Source: Stentor roeselii
Taxonomy: Eukaryota; Ciliophora; Heterotrichea; Heterotrichida; Stentoridae
Direction: 5' to 3'
NCBI GenBank assembly: GCA_006503475.1
Contig: RSEH01000036.1
Coordinates: forward strand, 124,001-188,000
Length of the DNA stretch: 64,000 bases
This document shows positions 28,236-40,800 of the stretch, piece after piece. Under the pieces are notes generated by a model. That model was not told where the DNA came from and searched no databases. It was given only the letters and a program-made list of their open reading frames with translations. Position 1 is the first letter of the stretch. The number at the start of each line of letters is the position of its first letter. Made by a program: the position numbers and the translations under genes.

Positions 28236-28706
28236 ATGTCACTCTGCTTCGCTGACGAGCATCTAGCCTGGCAACAACGAATCAACAAAGAAAAACATGC
28301 AGCGACTCACATCAGGTAACTTCAACTCAGTCCTTTTCACATCAGCAAGTCTCCAATTCGAGTCCATGACAGTCGAAACTCAACACCCAAGCCAAGGTTT
28401 TCAAATACTTTTCAAGCCGCTCCTGGAAAACGGCTTCGCTTGCGAAGCCAAGACAAGGAAGGAGGTCGTTTCCCGTCGATTTACTCTCGTCAAAGTTTGA
28501 ACTCTTTTATGAATTTTTCAGTTAAGTCAAGTCAACTCGCTTTAAGTGACTTTGAAGGAAAGACGATGGAAGAAATGAAAGAAATTTTAAAGAAAGAGAG
28601 ACTTGTAAGGTTTAAATAGAGAAGACTTGTCGCTGAGCAGCAGTTGTTGGAAGTTAAGATGAGGGAAACTGGAGAATTGATAAAGAAGTTAAATAAGAAT
28701 AATTAA
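28236..28706 (+). CDS. Small hypothetical three-exon coiled-coil protein
   Basis: Three exons (28236-28315, 28331-28604, 28620-28706) joined by two 15-nt introns, gtaacttcaactcag and gtaaggtttaaatag, give a single 146-residue frame. Without splicing each exon ends at a stop within a few codons. The N-terminus is MSLCFADEHLAWQQRINKEK, the middle is basic and serine-rich (KSPIRVHDSRNSTPKPRFSN), and the C-terminus is a likely coiled coil (MEEMKEILKKERLRRLVAEQ). No family recognised. The exon joins fit phase and the local intron consensus, so the gene is well supported even though its role is unknown. Confidence 0.82.
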
Positions 28707-28774
28707 TGGAGAACAGAACGATGATATGTCAAAGTAACATGTCACTACACGTTCTCCTATATTAAAGTATTAAC

Positions 28775-29461
28775 CTAAAACACGACAACTCCAAAGACAA
28801 CTGCGAGAAGGACTCCTACGACGATCGCAGCGATTACAAAAATAATGCACATCTTCTTTTTAGCACTTCTTTGATAACCTTCTGCTTTTGTTAACTCTCT
28901 TACGCCTCTGCCTGTCTCTTGAGCTGCTGTGTCGACGTGTTTTTCGACTACGGTCAGGTCTTCACCTTGTTCTTTTATCATTAGAGCTGCGTCTTTGAAC
29001 ATCTCGTTCACTGTGTGCAGGTCTTTGTGCAGCTCGTCTACTCTTTCTTTGCGTTCTCTTAGTTCTTCGTTTTTTAATTGGACTGAGTCGTGGTATGCTA
29101 AAGAGTCTTTTTCCATTATGCCGAAGTCTTCTAGGTTTTCTTCTGGGTTGGAGGAATAATCACTAGCTTTCAACTCTTCCTCAGTTCCAGGTACACTTTT
29201 ATACTGACGATTCAGTTCCTCAAATTGTTTTTCAAGAGGAGTAAGTTTAGCTTTAGAGTCTTTCGTTGGTCTCGGACGCTTAAACGTTTCTTTAAGAGAA
29301 TCCTTTAACAAAGCAATTTGTTGACTAATTTGATGTCGAGATTTTCCATGTGCTTTGCTGTAGTCTTTAATGAGTTTGTTATAACTTCTCAAGTCAAGCG
29401 AGATTTTATCGTAGTTGAAGTCGGAAGAATCACTATCACCGTCTAGACGCTTGTACATCAT
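28775..29461 (-). CDS. Qa-SNARE (syntaxin 7/12-like)
   Basis: A 228-residue tail-anchored protein. An N-terminal helical region (DYSKAHGKSRHQISQQIALL) leads to a SNARE motif (SVQLKNEELRERKERVDELH to ETGRGVRELTKAEGYQRSAK). The central ionic-layer residue is the Gln in MIKEQGEDLTVVEKHVD. A C-terminal TM helix (CIIFVIAAIVVGVLLAVVFG) anchors it. This is the layout of endosomal syntaxins (7, 12/13, Pep12). It should mediate endosomal or vacuolar fusion. The exact subclass is less certain than Qa type. Confidence 0.87.
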   Translation of the reverse strand: MMYKRLDGDSDSSDFNYDKISLDLRSYNKLIKDYSKAHGKSRHQISQQIALLKDSLKETFKRPRPTKDSKAKLTPLEKQFEELNRQYKSVPGTEEELKASDYSSNPEENLEDFGIMEKDSLAYHDSVQLKNEELRERKERVDELHKDLHTVNEMFKDAALMIKEQGEDLTVVEKHVDTAAQETGRGVRELTKAEGYQRSAKKKMCIIFVIAAIVVGVLLAVVFGVVVF

Positions 29462-30412
29462 TTTTATGAAGAGAAGGTGGATGAGATTATGCTAGTTGTT
29501 AGAGCATGGGACCTGCCCTTCTATTTATGTCGCATATTCACGACCCGCTTACAAAGGTTTGCAGGAGATACAATATGCCATTTATAAGAGTAAGGGTAAA
29601 TGGAAATGATGAGAGAAGTGATTAGGTATTTTGAATATTTGAAAATATTTCGAATGGTATTTATTGTGGTTGAATAAAAGAGTTTTAGTGATAAAGAGTT
29701 TTTATTGTTACTATTTGTTGAATTGTAAATAGAATTTTATGTAAATTTTTAAGATTATTGTCTTGATGGTGAATTTTGGAAATGGTTTATTTTCAAACTG
29801 AAAGGAAAATAGAGCTTTTTAGTTATATCGTTATCATTTTTTATGGATTGTCGCTTTTGTATTATAAAATAAGAAGCTTGCTTTTTACATAAAATATTGT
29901 GATTGGAGTATATATTGAGCTTTAGATATTTAAACTAGGATTGAAATATAATGCTTTCAATATAAAGAGCAAATTCTGATAATTCTCATGAAAATTTCAT
30001 TTTAATTGGATTTCTTAAATAAACTTCGGATGAGCTTGTTAATATCTTGTTGATTAGAGTTTGATATAAAAATAATAAGTAGCTTTTTTTTAAATATTAC
30101 CCCTAAGTATATATTTATACTCCAGAAGACTTAGATTAAATTAACATGATTGAATAATTATTTGAAATTATTGGAGATATTTATATATTTAAAACTACTT
30201 GAATTCAATAATCCAGGATTAATACTGTTTAAAATCTTGAATGCCTTCACATCAAAAGCAAAAGGAGTTTTCTTCATTAAAAATAAAAAGTACTATATAA
30301 TTTATTTAATAATAAAAAAATCTAAATAAAACTTTCAACCCTTTCTTTTGATATAATTTTAATCCTAGGCTTCTGATTCAAACCCTTCACAAAGTTTAAT
30401 CCAAGATAATTC

Positions 30413-30661
30413 ATTAAAACTAGTTCAGGACTCTGCATGGTTTGTGAAGCTTCGAATGCCGTAGTTAATAATTTAATGTACCTGTGGGTTTACATTGCTA
30501 CTGGATTGAATTCCCAGGATTCTTGCGTTTCTTGCTACGATGAATGCTTGATCTGCAGTTTCACAGCGGCGAATGTGAGTTGTGTCACTTGCAAAGCTAG
30601 TAATTCCACCCTGAATAACGGGGGGATGTTGATTGAACAAGGAGTATGCAAGTTTGCATAG
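30413..30661 (+). pseudogene. Cysteine-rich repeat relic or tiny gene
   Basis: The frame is open from 30413 and has an ATG at 30437. It encodes two copies of a cysteine-rich unit: CMVCEASNAVVNN and CVTCKASNSTLNN, with DSCVSCYDECLIC between. The C-x2-C-x-A-S/K-N-(A/S) pattern matches the repeat unit of the giant gene at 43163-52261 (KAKNS, CKEPNA). It is too short to be a full member and lacks a signal peptide, so it is probably a remnant of that family. It could also be a short secreted gene with undetected exons. Confidence 0.45.
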
Positions 30662-30783
30662 CTGCCTTAATTTGGTGAGACTCTAGCTCAGTACTTCACT
30701 TAGCACCTTGAAGGATATGATGCACCCCGATTTCATCTTAGATTTTCCTCTTATTTTTTGTAATTTTTGTAAATTTTCAGGTC

Positions 30784-30979
30784 TTTGAATAGTGAACAAG
30801 CTGTGGGTTTTCAAAGAATTCATGAATTGAAGCCTTTAAAATTTTGTATGCTTGTTGATTTACTCTCGATGTTTAAAGATTCATTTGATGAGGTCTTGAA
30901 AGGGTTGATGAATGAGTTGTTGATTGAATAGAGGCTGTGGATTTTCTTGAATCCATAAATTGAGGCGTTTGAAAATTTT
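30784..30979. repeat. Imperfect direct repeat of about 60 bp
   Basis: Two diverged copies lie at about 30784-30846 and 30921-30979. Both read ttgaatag ... gctgtgg-ttttc ... gaat-c-t-aattga(a/g)gc-tt ... aaaatttt, with several substitutions and a 6-bp indel. No coding sense is evident. It may mark an old local duplication in the gene-poor gap. Confidence 0.5.
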
Positions 30980-31858
30980 CAATTTTTTTTGTTTTCGAAT
31001 ATTTCTCCATTCTTGATTTTTCATTGAATCAAGATTTATGGAGCTGCTCTATTGTAGTAATGACTGTTCATCAGGTATTTTCTTAAGGCTGATGAATCCT
31101 TGGCTTTATACATTGAAAAGTTTGTAAATTAAAGTCAATCGATAGTTTTTTTCGAAATTTTTCCCTTTTGTGTTAGTTTACTTCCGGGAACATGTTTTGT
31201 ATGTTTGAAAAAAATAAATGCTTTGAAGGGATGCAGTTTGAGTTTTAGTTTAATATATCAAAACAGGTTTAATGATATACAGATTATTATTCTCAGATGA
31301 TTGAATCTTACTGCTTAATAGTAATACTCGATTAATTAATTTGGAATATTTTGAGGGATCTGGAATAGTGATAGTTTAATAGAACAGGAATTTTTTAGTG
31401 GTTTAATATTTTTTTGTTAATATCTCATTAATGTTCAACTCAGAAAGGCTACATAATAAAACTTATTCTTAGAAACAAGACATCGTTAACTGGTTAAATA
31501 ACTTAATAGAAATCATAAATTATTTCATTTTTGTGGAAAATCGGTAAACTTTTTATTGCATTTCTCACTGGTTCACTGTAATTGGTTATTTATAAGGAAT
31601 CTTGGAAATTTACATAATTTTAATCTCAGAATGGTGGAGTTGTGATATTGAACAATTTATAGCTAAAAAACTCTAATTAATCTTCTCTTCTATCTTTTAT
31701 GTGGACACTAGCACTTAATATCTTCTAATAGTTTCAATACCTTAAAAACACCCTTAATTCTTTTCCTAAATTTAATATCCTATCACAATAAAACCATAAG
31801 TCTTGAGAATCCCAAATACCCTAAAAGAAAAAAAACAATTATTCAATCTAACTTAATT

Positions 31859-34800
31859 CTAATCAAATAAAATCCTTGGAGATGTCTTTATCAAGCTTCT
31901 GTTGGTAGGTGTTTCTTGCAAAGTAAACCCAGAGGTATTAATAACTCTAAAAACTTTAGAATCAGTGACTTCACTCGGCATGGTGACTCTTTTTCCTTTA
32001 TCAATCTGCCTTTTCTTACATACCAGATAAACAACTGCTGAGTACACCGGTTCCAAAATAAACATCTGAACAACAGTAAAGATTAAAAAGTTAACCATCC
32101 AATCAACTACTTGCCCAATGCAATAACTTGCACAAATACAGCAAATCGCAATAAAAGCAATGATCGAAATGGTAAAGTTAAAAACAATCAAATGACTATC
32201 AAGTCTTTCATTACTGTATCGAAAATACTTCAAAATAAAATTGACCACTGTCAAAACCTGACTGCAACAAAGAGCAAGAATTCCTGACCCAAAAGCTTCA
32301 ACCGTGAAAGACCTGAAATCAAGTTCAAGTCTCGAAACCTCTGAATCAATTCTTTGAATACTGATACCAACAACAGCCATAATCACAAGCATCGTGCTTA
32401 AAACCTCAAAAACAGCAGAAAGTCTTCTAAACTTCTTTTGTCTCACAAAAAGACTAGAAACATGATAAAATGTCTTAAAAGTAAAAAAGTTATTTTCAAC
32501 TAGCAAGTCAACTTTATCATTATCATAAAACACCAAACTCGCTATCAAAGCAACGAAAATTAAAATACCTGAAATTTGAATCGGCTCTCTTGCGAACTGA
32601 CAAATAAATACAAATTCCTTAATCTCGCCTTCAGAAAACACAAAAAAATCCACCTCGATCATGGAATCATTTACTTTTAAGACTTGACAGGTTGGGGTGG
32701 AACATCGAGCACCTTGGATTTGGAAGGTGTTGGGCAAGAAGATTTTCAGAGCGTCCTTTAAAACTACTTGAGCTTCATTTTTTTCAATGTATTTCAAAGT
32801 GTATTGTTTAAAGGTCCCCACTGCGAAGATCCCCATTTTTATGTAAATCTTTGACTTATCAACAATCGCTGCAAAGTAAAAGTCATAAACTAAAGTCTCG
32901 TTTATTTCAAGAGATTCAGGAAAAAAGATGTGAAGACCTTTTTCTTGAAGTTTTAAACCCACGAAACCTAAAGCGAGTTTTCTTACTTGCACAAGATGAT
33001 TGTCGCTTGAAAGCTGAAAAGTCGTACCTGGAGTCGTGTCGATTACGAGGTGGTCAGCGGAATGCTCTAATAGGGCGTTCAAGGAAGTTTTATCAAGCTT
33101 TGAGAAATATTTTTCACTTTTTTTGAAAAGTTGAAGAATTTTTTCGATTCTTATTCTTTTTGGATACTTTTCGAGGAACTTAACGACTGGCTCTGCCATT
33201 TCAAGCAAGTTTTGGTCTTCAGGTAAAAGATCTGAATCAAGAAGAGTGTTAAAACAGTCTAGAATCAAGTCAAGAGTGTATTTATTTATTGAAGACATTG
33301 AAAAAGAGTCAGGATTTTCTATTATTTCTTGAAAATACTTAGAAAAAGTTTCCATCAAGTAGTTAATCACAGGGTATTCTGAGTTTTTCGTCAGAAAAGC
33401 CATAAAACCATTCGGAAAATTAGAAGAAGTCTTCAAATAATCAATTAAATCCATAAGTTCATCTGAAGTTCTTCTTTTTTTCTGATTGATATCCTCATAA
33501 AACATCCGACATGTTTCAAGACAGTCACAAACTCTAACAACAACTCGTTTATAACCTTGAGGAATGTAAATTTTCACAACATTCTCTAAATTCACTTCAT
33601 TTATCCACTTCGCACTCTGGTCCTTTTCAACCACTCCAGTCTGATAGACAAGTGGATAGTCTTCATCATCCAAATCAACACAATTAAGACTTGCAATGGT
33701 CCAGGTAGGGTCCTCAAAAATAGCTGAGACTTTTTCACATGAAGGGCCATTATTGACTAAAAGTCTCAAAACTATTCTGTTGACTTTGCTGTTATCTGGA
33801 CTCAATGCAAACAAGTACTGAGCACCAGGCTGAAGACTAAACTCAGGAAGTCCAAGATAAGAATTCGTGTAGTCCACACTCGCGTCATTCACAGTGCCTT
33901 CAACTGTCCAGGTGAAAGTAGGAAAGCCTCCTACCTTGATTTCAGGAATTATGTTATAGATGTAGTCAGGGTTCACTTTTTTTAAGTCAGTTGAAATTGT
34001 GATTGAACCTGAGACTAATCTAGAGAAAGTCGCTGTCAGTGAAGTGAATGCGAGTTTGTTTGAAGTACTTGCTGATAAGTAAAAGGTGTAACTTGCCTCG
34101 TCGAGTTTTAAATAAGAAACAAGAAGATTTCCGGAGGATTGACTGAAGTGAAGGGGTTTTCCGTCTTTGTCTTTACAGAGATGATCTGTTTGGAAACAGG
34201 TCCAGGTCTTTAAAATTACGGATGAAGAGTCGTCAGGGTCTTTAACGACTGGTTTTATTGAAAAGTCCTCAGTCATTGAGTAGTTCCCGTCACTTTTATC
34301 TAAAGATATCTCTAAAGAAGAGTCTTTTACTGTTATTGTCGTTGATGCAGTACCTGTCGCTGTTCCTTGACTGACAACTACACGAAAATCATAAGATTTT
34401 CTAGGTTTTAGAGAAAAAGCTGAAAATTTTAAGAATTTTTCAGAAAACTGGGAATTTAAAACATTTTTAACTGAAGAGTCAATTGAAGAGCTAGTCCATT
34501 TAAATGTAAAATCTTCAGATTGCGAGCATTTTTCTTTGATCACTGCTGAAATAGTTAAAGATTGAGAAGTTTTATGATAATAAATCGCTCCTGGGGTTAT
34601 AGAGACAGAAAGAGCAGGTTTTTCAGTGATTTTTATAACTTTCACAGCTGAGGACCATGCAATTTCACCAGTTGTGAGGTTTAAAGTAACTGTCAAGGTG
34701 CCTGGTGTAAGAAGGTCTCTTGGGATATCCAGAAAGTTTTTAATGTTTTGACTGACAAAATCACATACTTTACTGTTACTTGGCAGGTAGTCGCAGGTCC

Positions 34801-37800
34801 AGATGAATGAAAGTTCTTGTCCTTGATTATTTGATATTAACTGAAGATTACTCTTGCCGCAAAGTAAAGAGTACTCGTTTGGACCTGAGATAGAAGCTTG
34901 TTGAACTGAGTATGAAGAATTTTTTTTTATTGGAATTTTTAGTTCTTCGTAGTTAAAGGAACATTTTGAGTCTGCAGCTTCTAATTGAAGTTCGTTTAAT
35001 GATAAAATGTTTGAGGTTAAGATTGGGTATGATGATAATTTTACTTGTAGAAGAGAAGGGGTTATCCAAATGCATTCACCATTTAAAGCGTTATCGGGAC
35101 TTGTTATTATTTCAGAACATTTTTTAAGTCCGATGATTTTCACATTACGAGAGAATTCAGTGTAAATGATTTTATAGTCGTTGGAATAGTAACTATTTAT
35201 TTCTGATTTTAGGAAATAACTTCTGCAGTGTAAACACATACCAGCCACTTCTTCAAGATTATCGGAACAGGCACAGGAATTGTTGAGAGGAATGTAAAAG
35301 GCTCCTGATGTGCATTCACAACTAGCTCCTAAATCCTCACTCGGATAAGACAAAGCCTTACAAGTTCTGCAAGCTGTTGTATTCAAGGCAATTACACACA
35401 AAGGGTCTGTGTTGTTAGAAGGCTGTACAACAACATTTTCAGAAGCTTTTGCTGATCGGTACACGAACTTGATTTCGGTGTTTCCAGTAAAGCTGAAATA
35501 AGTTGTTAAATTAACCTGGCCATTTTCATCAGTTTGGATTTCATCAAAAAGTGTGCCGTTTATATAGATCTCAACAACAGCATCTGCCACTGGCAAGCCA
35601 GTGGCTGTATTCATGACAGTGCCTATGAAAGAATAAAGGTACTTTTCTTTCACTTCTTCAGTTAAAGACTCGATATTAATAATTATATCCTTGTCGAATA
35701 CTACATTCGCTTGTTGGGTACCTGGTAATAGTTCTTCACTGGAGGCAGTAAAAGTGAACTGATCTGTTTGGTTTAGAGAAACTTCTGTATATTTTAAAAC
35801 TCCTGATGATGTTTTTCCTTGACTAGCTCCATTAAACCAACCAGAAGGAGTAACATCAAGATTAATCACAAAACTTCCATATTTACTTTGAATCAAACTT
35901 CCATCATTGCTGCAAACTCTTACTGAAAAGCTAAAAGGCTCTAATAATTTAAGATCATTTTTCGGAAACCCAGCAAATATCAGGCGTTGCTTCAAGACAT
36001 TCACTGAAACTTCAGCAAATCCAGGAAGACTAGTCAACATAAATATTCGTACTCCAGGAGATTTACAATAAAGTGAATGAACAACAGTTCCTGATGATGT
36101 TGTTCTTGTAATATCACCGATAAAATCAGCATCACTTGTTAGAGTCGTTGTGGCCGTTTCTATAAATGGACTACCGAACTGGTCAAAGAGGTATCCAGTG
36201 ACTTTGAAGTCGAAGTAAGCTGTTGGGTTCACGTCGCTTAGTTCTATTCTCACTTCGTTAACATAAGGTTCAACGATTTTCAATGGATTGCTACAACCTG
36301 AAAGCATGTCGTTTGAAGAAGCACAAATTTGCATGTCCCCCAAAGTGTTTATTTTAATTCCTGAAAGGACTAAACGACCTCCAGAGGTTTTTCCAGTTAT
36401 TGTACCTAGTAAGGAGCCAGAAGGTATCAAATAAAGAATTAAAACATAAGGTCCATATTTCAATTCTTTAAGTTTCACTAAATGATCATAAACTTCAACA
36501 GTAACCGAAAAAGCATCAGTCTTAAGATTCGGCTAAATATCATTTACCTTTGGACTACCCAGAGAAACAACAATTTGATCCTTTTTGACCTCAATAGACC
36601 TTGTTTTCACATAACCTTGACAAGCAATCTCCACTGAATAAGTTCCAGACAAAGAGTACCTAAAAGTAAACATAGCAATCCCATCAGAGCTCATAATCGA
36701 TGAAGTGACTAAACTACTACCAGTTAAACTGACCAACAGCGAAGGAGTATAAACAAAGCCAGTCTCATCATAAACAGTAGCCGTTAAATTTAAGTCAAAA
36801 TTACTCGAAATGACTGAAGGGCTGATTGAAAGACTCAAGGTTAATGACTTTACCTTTATTTGCCCTCCAAGGCTTGAAAGCTTGTCAGTTGACATCACTT
36901 GCAAACGAGTTGTTCCGATATATGAGACTTTTAGTGAAGTGAAGGAAACACAACCATTGGATGTCTGTTTTGATAGAGTCCCTGTCAATGTGTTCACCAA
37001 TGCGTTGATATTTATTGTGAATGGACCGTATGAACTGATTGTTGTTAAGCTCTGACTGTTTAACACACAGACTGTGCAGTCTAGTGGAGTTGTTGTGAAT
37101 ATCGATTCGGTGTAAAGCGTTGATGGACTTACTGAGGTGATTTGAAGAATGTTTTGTTGGATTGATACTGAAGAATCACCTGATATTGAACCAGCGGTTA
37201 CTTTGATTTGTTTTGTCCCACTGATACGGCTGTATACTGATAAGTCTAAAGTTCCTGTTGTTGTTGAACCTGAAAGAGTTCCTAATATATCGTTGTTAGT
37301 ACTGGTCACAATTAAACTCACATTTAAAACCCACAACACGCCTCTCTGATCAAAAATCAAAATCCTCAAAACAAATTCAACAAAAGCATCAGGTGCTTTA
37401 TCAGAAGGTGTAACCAACAAGCTAGTAATTCTAAGCGCTTCAATTTCAAAATACTCAGTTCGATCCTCTTCCATTTGGTTTCCAGTAGCTTTAACACAAT
37501 AAACACCTCCAGTATTAATAAAAAGATTCTGAAACAAAGCAATTCCCGACTCAGAGTTTTTTCTATCCACTCCACTAAGAGTTCCAGAGCTAAGACTGAC
37601 TTGAACAAAATGAGGTCCTTTCGAATTTTCTAAAACAGATCCATCATTATTATAGACTTCAACAGTAACCCCAAAGACTGAATCCGTGTAAACAGGCTGC
37701 TTAAATCTTACCATTGGACTAGGATTCGAGATCTTTAGTTTATTTTTCAGAATCGTTATCAAAATACTTGCACTTACCGAACCACTGGTGACAGTTAAAG

Positions 37801-40800
37801 TATTGAGTCCAGCAGTTTTACTATATAATGTCACTGAAACAGTCCCTTTATCAGTGGTTAAGGAAATTTGGCCAAAAACGTCTAAATCACTAGAAATAAC
37901 TAAATCAGTCCCTTCAGTCCAAAGCTCTCCCACCTGGTCTCTTAACATAATGGTCAAGACATAATCGAAGTAACATGACTGCGCAGAATGACTTAAAATT
38001 AACTCAATACTTGTCAAGGCTAACTTCGAAATAATCAGCTCATCACTAGTTGCTGAGATTTTATCTGAAGAACTCGCAACAAGCTGATATTTTCCAGCTG
38101 TTGTTATCTTCAAACCGGTAAAAGTGACTACTCCAAAACTTGAATCGGAACTAGTTGAACCCACCAACGTCCCTGAAGAAGACAAGTTTAAAACTACTGT
38201 AAAATCCAGATCTTCACTTAAAAGAACTTTCCCAGAATAGTCGAATATTTTTACTTCAACAGAAAAAACAGAAACTGTTAATGTTGGCTGTATTTTTCTT
38301 ACTATTGGGTTAATATCTGTAAATTTTAAAAGATTTTTCAACACTGTTATCTCCAGTTTTCCTTCAACATTCCCAGAACTTGCTTTAATTTCAACTGTTC
38401 CTGACTTGTAAAAGTAAATTGAAAATAAAGCCGCTCCTGAATCACTGGTCTTGGAATCTAACCCGAAGAAAAAAATTTTATCTGACAAGGTGATCGTTGT
38501 TGAGGAAAGCCAAGGGTCACCTGCTTGATCTTTAAGAACGACTGAAAGACTTACATAGAAAAACGCTGAAGGACTTTCAGGGTCAACATTTAATTGAATA
38601 CTTGTCAATTCAATATCTTTAACAATAAACTCTTCACTTATTCCCTGATCACACTCAGAGCAAGTAGCTTTAATCTTAAAATTCCCTCCAGTCGTAACTT
38701 TAAGTCCATTAAAACTCGCTATTCTCTGAGAAGTCTTTGAATTTAACCCTCCAGATAAAGCTCCTGCAGGGCTAAGCTCGATGAAGATGTCGAACTCAGC
38801 TGCTTCCTCAGCCCATGAAGAGTCATCATTATGAGAGACTTGAACAGAGACTGAAAAAAAACTGCTGGTGAGCCAAAGCTGATTAAATCTTACATTTGGC
38901 TTATCAATGTTGACTGAAAGTTTCAATTTTCTTATCGTTACTAAGACGAACGCAGTGAGTCCTCCACAAGAGACGTCAAGTCTAAGTTCCCCTGAAATTT
39001 TTCCGTAAATTGAAAACTCGAATGTCCCTGAGGAAGTCGACTGGGAAAGACTACCTCCTGTTAAGAGACTTGGTGAGGCTTCTACTGTGCTCGATGAAAG
39101 CCAAAGTCCATTACGCTGGTCTCGTAATGTCCCTGTCACTGTGAAGAAGGTAAAAACATCTACTGTTGAGATTGAAGTAGAAACTGTTATTGAAAATAGT
39201 GATAAAGCTGAAATTGTTATTGTTGTGGAAGACTTGTCTTCAAAGCCTAAAGCTGAAAATTTCAAAGTGAAGGAATTCGCAGTTGTTATCTTTAAAGAAG
39301 TGAACTTTGCTGATCCAATTGATGAGGACTGGATCAGCTCGCCTTCAAGTGTCGCTGAAGGGTTTAAAGTGACTGAAATATCGAAAGAATGGAAATTTGA
39401 AAGAATTTCACCACTCGAGTCATAACCTTCAACAATGCAGGTGAAAATATCGACTGGGTACTCAGGCTAAATATTTCATACCCTTGGGTCAATTGACACT
39501 ATTTTCAGCTTGGATAAAAGAATTTCAATAATTTTACTTGCTGTTAAGTTCTGGACTTTCGCTGTCACTATGTTAGACCCACTTTCTTTGCAGTAAACTT
39601 TTAATGTGATAGTGCCAACATGGTCGCAAAGCCCTGAAGTCTCTCCAAACAAAATAATCGTTCCTTCTAATGTAACTGAAAGTGAACCTGACGTGTAAGC
39701 GACTCCTGCTTGGTCGAAAATCGAAACTGTTACTTCGAAGTCAAAATAAGTTGATTGACTAACTTTGTTAATCGCGATTGTTATTGAATGAGCAGAAGGG
39801 TCAGTTACCAGATAAGCTCCTGAACTATCTGAAATCAAGTCAGTCCCATCAGCTTGAATCCAGAAATTTCCACTTGTTGATATCTGACAGTTGCTAAAAA
39901 AATACTCCCCTGCACTACCTGACTGCCCTGAACATGAAAAATCGCCATTTGGATCCAGTGATAAACTAATTCCATAACTTCCACTTTTTTCAATTAAGCT
40001 TTCATCATTATTCTTCACATTTACAGTTACTGAAAATATTGAAGTGATTGAATTTGGCTATTTAAAAAATACGATTGGATCGACTTGAATGATCTTTATC
40101 TTATTTTTCAGAATAGTTACTTTCAATGTGCTGACAACTGAACTGTCGATATCTTTGCAGGTCAATGAAAGTTCCCCGGACTGATGACCTTTTAAAGTAA
40201 AGACACTGACCCCTGCAGTTGAAGTGGACACCAAAGGACTAGTAACGAAATCTCCTGTTAAAGAAAGCGACTCATCTGATGTCCAAGGGTCTCCAAGTTG
40301 ATCATAAAGAGAAGCAGTCAATGAGAACTCAAAGTTGGCACTTGGAGTACTTGGCGATGGAAAAAGCTTGATTTCACTTAGAGCAAGACTCGAAATTGTT
40401 AATGTTGAGGAAAAGTCACTCAGCATGTCGGGTGAAGAGGCTGTCAAAGTGAATGAACCTGGACTTGGAATTGAAAGATTTGTGAAGGTCGCCTTGCCTG
40501 ATGACGTCTGTGACTCACTCGAACCACTGAGGGAGACACTCGGTGATAACGATAATGTTATCAGAAAAGGACCGTGAGATGTCAACTGGGTATTCCCGAT
40601 ATTGTTGTAAATACTTAATGATAGGTTGAATTTCGATACAACTAGTGAAGGCTGAGTGGGAATTACTGTTGGTGATAGATCTAAGATCTTAAGTCTCGCC
40701 TTTAGCACGTTTAAAGTCACTTCTCCTGATTTCGAACCAATTTTAGCAGTGATTTTGTTTTCTCCTGAAGAAGAGCAATAAACTAAAAACGTTCCAGTTC

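Larger units (their letters stand above)
29462..31858. other. Gene-poor AT-rich gap of 2.4 kb
   Basis: This is the longest stretch without a clear gene. It lies between the 5' end of the SNARE gene and the 3' end of the first giant REJ gene. Most is extremely AT-rich with many short A/T runs. It holds a cysteine-rich coding relic at 30413-30661 and an imperfect direct repeat at 30784-30979. No tRNA, mobile element or telomere-like repeat is visible. It might include regulatory DNA, a replication origin or a degraded gene-family member. Confidence 0.6.
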
